Below are positions 57,540 through 64,000 of a stretch of DNA of 64,000 bases, in pieces. Under the pieces are notes generated by a model. The model ran no database searches, was not told the DNA's origin, and saw only the letters and a list, made by a program, of their open reading frames with translations. This DNA comes from Rhexocercosporidium sp. MPI-PUGE-AT-0058 (taxonomy: Eukaryota; Ascomycota; Leotiomycetes; Helotiales): the NCBI GenBank assembly GCA_020746875.1, contig JAGTJL010000018.1, positions 1,550,001-1,614,000 on the forward strand. The letters run 5' to 3'. The number at the start of each line of letters is the position of its first letter. Position 1 is the stretch's first letter. The position numbers and the translations under genes were made by a program.

Positions 57540-59278
57540 TTATAAGTTAAGCTGCGTCTCTTACGATAGAAGACTAATAAAAAGGAAGGTAGTAACGCTA
57601 TCTTAGCGCGTTTTTCTAATTAAAATACCTCGGAGGATTTAGGAAAAGTATTATATTTATCTCTACTTATATCTCTATTACCGCAAGTAGCCTTATCGGA
57701 GTATTTTAATTCCTTTAAGAATCCCGCATCTCTAATACTTAAGGAGTCCGATATCGACGATTCCGATAATAATATTAATAACTTCTACGACTTATCTCGT
57801 ATAAATAGTAAAATAAATTTACTTAACGAAAGTAGCGCGTTATTTATTATATTATTAATTCCCGGAGCTTTTAAAGATTTTAAGAACTAGTCCGGTCTTA
57901 TTAATACGCCTGCAAAAGACCGACCTACGCTTAAGGACCCCGAACCGGATCCGAATCTGCGTGGTATTATATTAGAAGTCAAGCCGACGTTTAAGCTTAA
58001 AGTTAAGCTTCCGAGACGCAAAATAGCTTTTATTTCATTAAACCTTTCCGACGCTTATAAGCTAAAAAGCATTAAGAATTACCCCGAGTAGCGTAATAAA
58101 ATCCTTAATATCGGAATATTTAATAATATCTTTAAGTATTTAAATACTAAATCTCGTTTATATACGCTAAAAGGAGTTAACGAATAAGATAACGATATCG
58201 ACGAAAATGCCTTAAAGAAATAAACCGATTAGCAAATAAGAAAGGCTTAAATGAAACTCGCTATTACTCTGAATTATAAGCCTATTTTACTAATATATAT
58301 TACCGGAAAAAAAACTGCTTTAGAAATATAAAAGGCTTTATAATATTAATATAAAAGTAATAGAAACGTTTTAATATATAACGTTATTTAAGATTATATT
58401 AAGCTCCGTTATAATAATTTCTTATTATTAAAGAAGTTTATTATTACTTTTAAGCTATCGATTATTAAATTAAATACGCTGAAAATAGCTCTTCTCACAG
58501 AATAATATTTAATTATATTTATTATTATAATTTCCGAAAAGTAGCTTATCTAGGCTGAACGATAGCGCTTAAATCTGCGTATAATATTAACTGTTACGAT
58601 ATCTAGCGATTTTATAATAAGCTTAAGTATTATTAGTAACGTTATCCCGAATATTACTTTAGAAAGTCTTATTAAAGATATTATAAATAAAGTACGAGTT
58701 AACGAGTCAGGTAAGATAACCGAATAAACTTTTTACGGAAATAAAAGCATTCTTAATCTAAATAAAAGCTAAAATAAAAGTAATTTTAGTATTAAGAATA
58801 ATAAAAGTAAAAGCAGAAACGGTTTTAAGATTAAATTATTTTACAAATATTATAATTAATTAAACTCACGTTATATACTTAATGATTATTATATAATAAA
58901 TAAAGCTAAAAAAATTAAATTTAAAAGGAAGTATAAAAAGAAGTATATTCTATATAAGGATTATATTTAAGATAAAAAAAGTAATAATAAAAAAGATAAA
59001 AATAATAAGAAGAAGAAGAATTCCGGTAATAATTCCAATAATAATATTTTTAAATTAATATTCTTCTCGTTTATTCTTATTATTTCAGCGCTTAAATTTG
59101 CTGCTTTCTCTTATAAGAATAAATCCCGATAGCTATTTAATATTAAAGCTACTAAATATATATTTAATAACTTATTAAAGTTTTCCGAATAAACGCTGCG
59201 CTCTGACTTATTATTTATATCGATAATTAACGGTCCTTCTAAATCTAACGGTATTAATATATACACGCTTAAAATAAT
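57540..59278 (+). pseudogene. Retroelement gag-like relic interrupted by the copia element
   Basis: Plus-strand coding-like stretches (for example KPTFKLKVKLPRRKIAFI near 57980-58035, SDLLFISINGPSKSNGINIY near 59210-59265) run up to the LTR at 59279 and are cut there. A cluster of Tyr codons near 58840, where Cys-rich knuckles are expected in gag, fits RIP-mutated zinc ligands. Family not settled. Confidence 0.4.
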
Positions 59279-59467
59279 TGTCGCGCCCTAGCGCAGTCTA
59301 CTGGTCATGTGTATGCTCTCGTAAGTATTTACGTATATATATACTCGGGTTATAATCTTCTCTTATAGAAGATAACGCTTATTTTAATAAATCTTTTAAA
59401 CCCTTATTCTTTACGTTAATCGTAGAGCTCTTGAATTACTAAAAGCTTGCTTTACTTTTATACGATA
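59279..59467 (+). repeat. 5' LTR of the second copia copy
   Basis: 189 bases starting TGTCGCGCCCTAGCGC and ending CTTTTATACGATA. The preceding five bases are ataat, the expected target duplication; its partner lies beyond the window. Confidence 0.9.
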
Positions 59468-62400
59468 ATTAAAAGCTATATCTGTCTTTATAAGCTACTT
59501 TTAGTATATATAGATTTCGAGCTTTAATTAAGCTTATTTAATTCTAACTTTACGATCTTTATTTCCTTTTTTTACGCTCAAACTCTAATACTCCTCTTAG
59601 CGCGATTATCGAGATATTATCGTATAATAATCCTAGCAGTCTTAACGCAAATATTATATACTTAAAGCTTAAAGACTTCCTGTTATAAATAAATTATTTA
59701 ATTTTTAGCGCTTAAATACTTAGACTCTGGCCTTTCGTTAACTTAAATGCTTTAAATATAAAAATACTAATTAAAATTATTAATAAAAATCTACGGACCG
59801 CCGAGCAAATCGCTTAGTAAAAGAATAATTTCGCTAAATTAAATTATATAATAAAGACAAACAAGTATAACGAATAACTCCAGAAATAGGCGCTCGATCG
59901 TTACGCAGTAGCTGCGTCTTCCTCGGATTAAATAATTGCAAGCTTTAACGTTTTTATTACCTTTTTTTCCACTCGACTGCACAAGCTTATTAAGATAACC
60001 GCAGAATCTTATTAAAAGAAAGCTAAGGCTAAAGCTAAAGCGCATATTATAAAATACGTAATATAATAATTATAAATTACGATATACTTTAAGCTCTACG
60101 AATGGATTAAGAAAACTATAAGCCGCTAATTCTTTAATATAATAGCTATATAACTTATCGCTAAAAAAAGAATTAATATTTAAGTATTAATTCGCACGCT
60201 TAAAACAGTTTTATATTAAACGGATATAACGATTCAGACGATAACCCGCTAAGATTACTTATAATCCTTGAATATAAAAAACGTCCGAAACCCAAAAGTT
60301 TGAATTATATAATATTAAAAGCTAATTCGCAAAAGAAACTTATATTATATACCGGAAGTACTCGGCACTCTTAATATTAACCTTTTCTTAATTATAATTA
60401 ATAACTTTAATAGCTTATAAGCTTAAAAATACTTTCTTAAGACTAAGAAAGCCGACGAGCTCGGGATATCTCTTAAATATTCCTTAAAACAGCTCGCACA
60501 GCTATTTTATTCTAATTAAGCTAATCGCTAATATTAATAGCTTATAAATAGAAAATTAAAGTATAATCATTTCTTTACTCTTAGTTCACGCTTTAATAAT
60601 AATAAGATACCCGACTCGGAAGCTTCTGATTCATATAACTAAAAATCAAACCGATTTAAAATAAAAGAAAAACTTATAAAAAAAGCATATTTATACTTAA
60701 AAGAAAAAACTTATTATTAATCTCCTTTAAATTATACTCGTTTTTAAATAATAATTTATAAAAAAGTATTTACTAAATATTAAGATAAAATAGCTCGTTT
60801 AAACTTAAAAATAAATAATTAATATTATAATAAAATCCGGCAATAATTTATTATATTATAATAAAAAGCTTTCCGCAAGTAAATAAGCTTAAATAAGCTT
60901 TCTTTTAGTTAATAAAAGATCTTTTAACGAAATTAAATAAATAAAGATTTAATAAATTAAATAAAGAGAAGTTTACTTTTCTTAGAAACTTATTAAATAA
61001 AAGAAAAACAAGCGGAATCTACGCGTATCTAATGCTTTTACTTAATTTAGCCGAGTATTTAGCTACGAGTGTATATTTCTTTTAGAATTTATTTTATTTT
61101 TTATTAAATTCTATTTTATTAAATAATTATAAAGCGATTAATCTAGTTAATAATCGTTTAATATTATTAAAAAGATCTTTTATAAAATCCACTCCTAAGG
61201 ATTTAATTAAATATAAGAGCTCTTAGTTGCCTATCATTAAGCGCGGAACTCGAATTATAAAAAGAGTATTTAAAGGTCCGAATAATGAATTATTTAATTT
61301 TACGCTTTACGACGTCGTAATTATAAAAAACTTCTATATTAATATTATCTCTGAAGCTCGTCTTTATAAGACTGGTTTTTAGTTTTATAATATAAATTGT
61401 ATTTTAAGATAGAACGAAGAAGGCTTATTAATTAATAAATATTATATAATATAATAGCTAAAACGTAAATAAAATCTTATTTTTTTTTAAATATAAGTAA
61501 CGTTTAATTTACTCTTTGAGCTCTTATAATATACTTTTAAGCGTTATAGAAATAATAATATTTTTAACGCTTTTTAAAAGAATAAATAAGCCGTATAAAT
61601 TATCTAGAAATTATAAGTACCCCAGAATAGACTCGGAGCGTATTTAATATCTGTAAGTAAGCTATTTAAGTCCGGATGCTTTAAGGAAATTAATAAGTAC
61701 GATAAGAAATATTAAGATTATTAAAGTAATAGAAAAAATTAAGTACGAGTAATATATTTTAATTTATATTACTTAAATAATTTTTAAACATTTATTAAAA
61801 AGGAAATCTTTTAAATTATTTTAAAGAATTATTTAAGATTTATTTAATTATTTAAAATATTAAAATAATTATTTTTAGTTCCTTATATTTAAATACGAAT
61901 ACAGCGGCTTACTCGTTAATTATATATTATAAATAAAAGAGTATAATAAATTTTTTCAATATATTAAGAGCTTTAAAGCTTAGGTTTGAAAGCAGTTTAG
62001 ATTCTTAATATATAAATTTAAGCATAATTAAGAGAAAGTAATTATTATAATTCGAGGATTTACGAGATATAAAAGATAAGCTAATAAGCTCGGAATTGAC
62101 CTCGAGCTCTTACTAACGGCAATTCATAAATTAAATAGCGGAGCTAAAAGAGCTAGTCAAGAAGTAATCAATAAAGGCATTAAGATAAGACTATTAGCTA
62201 ATCTCCCCGTAAATCTGAATATTAAATATATATTCGCAAGGATTTATTTATATAATAAAAGCTTAAGATAAGTAAATAATTAGTTATCACTTATTAAAAT
62301 CAACGATAAGTGATTTCGGAACTATTTTTAATAATATAACTCAGCGCTTATTACAAGATTTACTATAGATTTCAGATTAAATTAAAATAAGATTTATATA

Positions 62401-64000
62401 TATAATTATAAAGCGTACTTATTAATAATAAAGAAAATTAAAAAATAAAATAAGAGAGCGTTTAAAATAACTACGCGTGCGCATATCGGATATCTTATAA
62501 GTTTTTACGCTTTTAATATCTACAGAATATAAATATTACGTCTCGACAGAATAATTATTACGCGTAACGTACGTTTTAATAAAAATAACTTTTATATTAC
62601 CTTAAGTAAAGAAGCAAAAATCACGATTTAAGAAGCTAAGTTTATTTGCGATCTTATCGAGGAAGATAAGTTTATCGTAAATTAAACTGAAATTATTAAG
62701 AATATTATTAAAAATATAATTATTAAGAAAAATAATACGAATCTCTTAAGCGAAGACTTATTTTAATTATATATTAAACGAATTTAAAAATTAATTAAAA
62801 GCTTTAAGAATCAGAACTCAAGGGTAAAAGAGTATATTAATAGCTTGAATATAATAAATAGATTTTTAATTCCGGAATATATTCTTATTTTAAAAGGCTT
62901 TTTTAAATAAAATAAGAAATTAAAAGAAAATACGTTAAATTAAGAATTTATTTTAAGTATAAAGCAAGACTCAGAGATATTCGACTCGCGTAAGAATATA
63001 TAACTTATTAATCGAGATTCGAACGTATTGCAAGATTAAGCGCGGGATTCGTTTCGATTATCACGCATCGAGATTTAAATACCGTCGAGACCTCGATTAT
63101 AAAAGAAGTCTTCGATAATAATTTTAATATCGCATCTTTAAATTAAAGTATAAAGTGCTCGGACGACGGAAGTAAGATAAGTAAAAATAATACGCTCTTA
63201 AATTATAATAAAAGAAGTTTAATTAAAATCAAATATATTTATTAAAAGCTCGGTAAAAGTAAAGAAATTAATTAAAAATAAAAGAAAAAGAAGAAGATTA
63301 TAAAAAGATTAAAGTAATAAAGTATTTATAATACTTATAATTATTTTTAAATAAATACGCTTCGATAAAGATAATCTTAAGCTCGGGGGTAAGCTTAATC
63401 TCGAAGATAATTAAATCCTCGATTAATATAATGATCTTCGGTTTGAAATTAATTAAATACTTTAAAGGCTTATACTTAATTAATATATATTATTAAAAGA
63501 ATAAGATAATCTTCGAGATTTAACGAAGATTATATATTATATAATTATAATAATAATATAAACGAGCTGCTAATTATTAAAAAAGAAAATCTTACTTTTA
63601 AAAATTAAAGTCTAAGATTTTTTACTTAAATTAAAATAATAAAATAATTTTAAAAATTACTTAATAAAAGAGTAATTTAAAAAAGATACGAGCTTAAAAA
63701 TAAGAATAATAAATAAATAAAGTTATTAAATTTTAAAAGTATTTAATTTAAGTATTATATTAATATTTATCTCGCTTATATAAGTTTTTAAATATAAGTC
63801 AGATCTAGAAAGATATATTTTAAATGCAAATCTCGAATTATTATACGAAATAATCTCTAAAGTAAATTAACGATTATCTTTATATACGCTAGTACGTTCT
63901 TAGCTAAATCTTTCCGAATCGTTATAGCGCTCGCAGCTTATTTTAATTTAAAAGTCAAGTGCTTCGACGTAATTAACGCGTTTATTAATGCTTTTCGGGA
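59279..64000 (+). mobile_element. Second copy of the Ty1/copia element, plus orientation, cut by window end
   Basis: It begins with a 189-base LTR matching, in reverse orientation, the LTRs at 22951 and 31116. Its interior follows the first copy in order and spacing. The frame near 60045-59839 on the minus strand matches 30538-30744, the integrase-like part lies at about 62090-62260, and the reverse transcriptase start (VKCFDVINAFINA) lies at about 63950-63995. The last base of the window corresponds to about 26580 of the first copy. RIP-type stops are throughout. Confidence 0.9.

Overview
The window looks like a stretch of nuclear DNA from a filamentous ascomycete (Pezizomycotina). Genes have short introns of about 47-69 bases with GT-AG ends and CTAAC/CTGAC-like branch sites. 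Large AT-rich blocks are full of TpA-type changes that break every long reading frame in the mobile elements, the pattern left by repeat-induced point mutation (RIP). I cannot name the species; Leotiomycetes is only a guess.

Layout. (1) 1-12.9 kb is a gene-dense metabolic block: the C-terminal end of a flavin monooxygenase, a succinate-semialdehyde-type aldehyde dehydrogenase, an aldo-keto reductase, a short-chain dehydrogenase, a PRISE-type (progesterone 5-beta-reductase/iridoid-synthase-like) reductase, a transketolase of the dihydroxyacetone-synthase type and a sugar transporter. All but the transporter splice into full reading frames. The transporter is whole except for one in-frame TAG. 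(2) 13-18.8 kb holds decayed genes, including a protein-kinase-like relic. (3) 18.85-34.1 kb is a RIP-mutated AT-rich block. It contains a complete Ty1/copia-type LTR retrotransposon (22951-31304, coding on the minus strand, 189-bp LTRs, 5-bp target duplication), a 347-bp pure AAT repeat and a separate LTR-like sequence with a perfect hairpin. (4) 34.8-45.6 kb is a GC-normal island with two low-complexity protein genes, a LaeA-like methyltransferase fragment, a SET-MYND pseudogene, a decayed helical-domain gene and a minus-strand gene of unknown function. (5) 45642-52597 is a complete Ty3/gypsy chromodomain element (189-bp LTRs, 5-bp target duplication). It sits exactly on an exon-intron junction of that minus-strand gene. 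(6) 52.6-56.1 kb is more decayed sequence, including a TPR relic. (7) 56.1-64 kb is AT-rich again: a gag-like relic cut by a second copy of the copia element, here on the plus strand and running off the window.

How it fits together. The first 11 kb could be a small catabolic or detoxification cluster: sugar uptake, aldose-type reduction (AKR), polyol/ketose oxidoreduction (SDR), C2 transfer by a dihydroxyacetone-synthase-type transketolase, and aldehyde oxidation. That is an inference from co-location and families. The genes next to the AT-rich blocks repeatedly carry stop codons that a single CpA-to-TpA change can explain (TGG or CAG to TAG, CAA to TAA), so mutation aimed at repeats may have spread into neighbouring unique genes.

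Limits: all reading was by eye. Exon joins are consistent in phase and with family sequence patterns but untested. Element boundaries rest on matching LTRs and target duplications that I located base by base.
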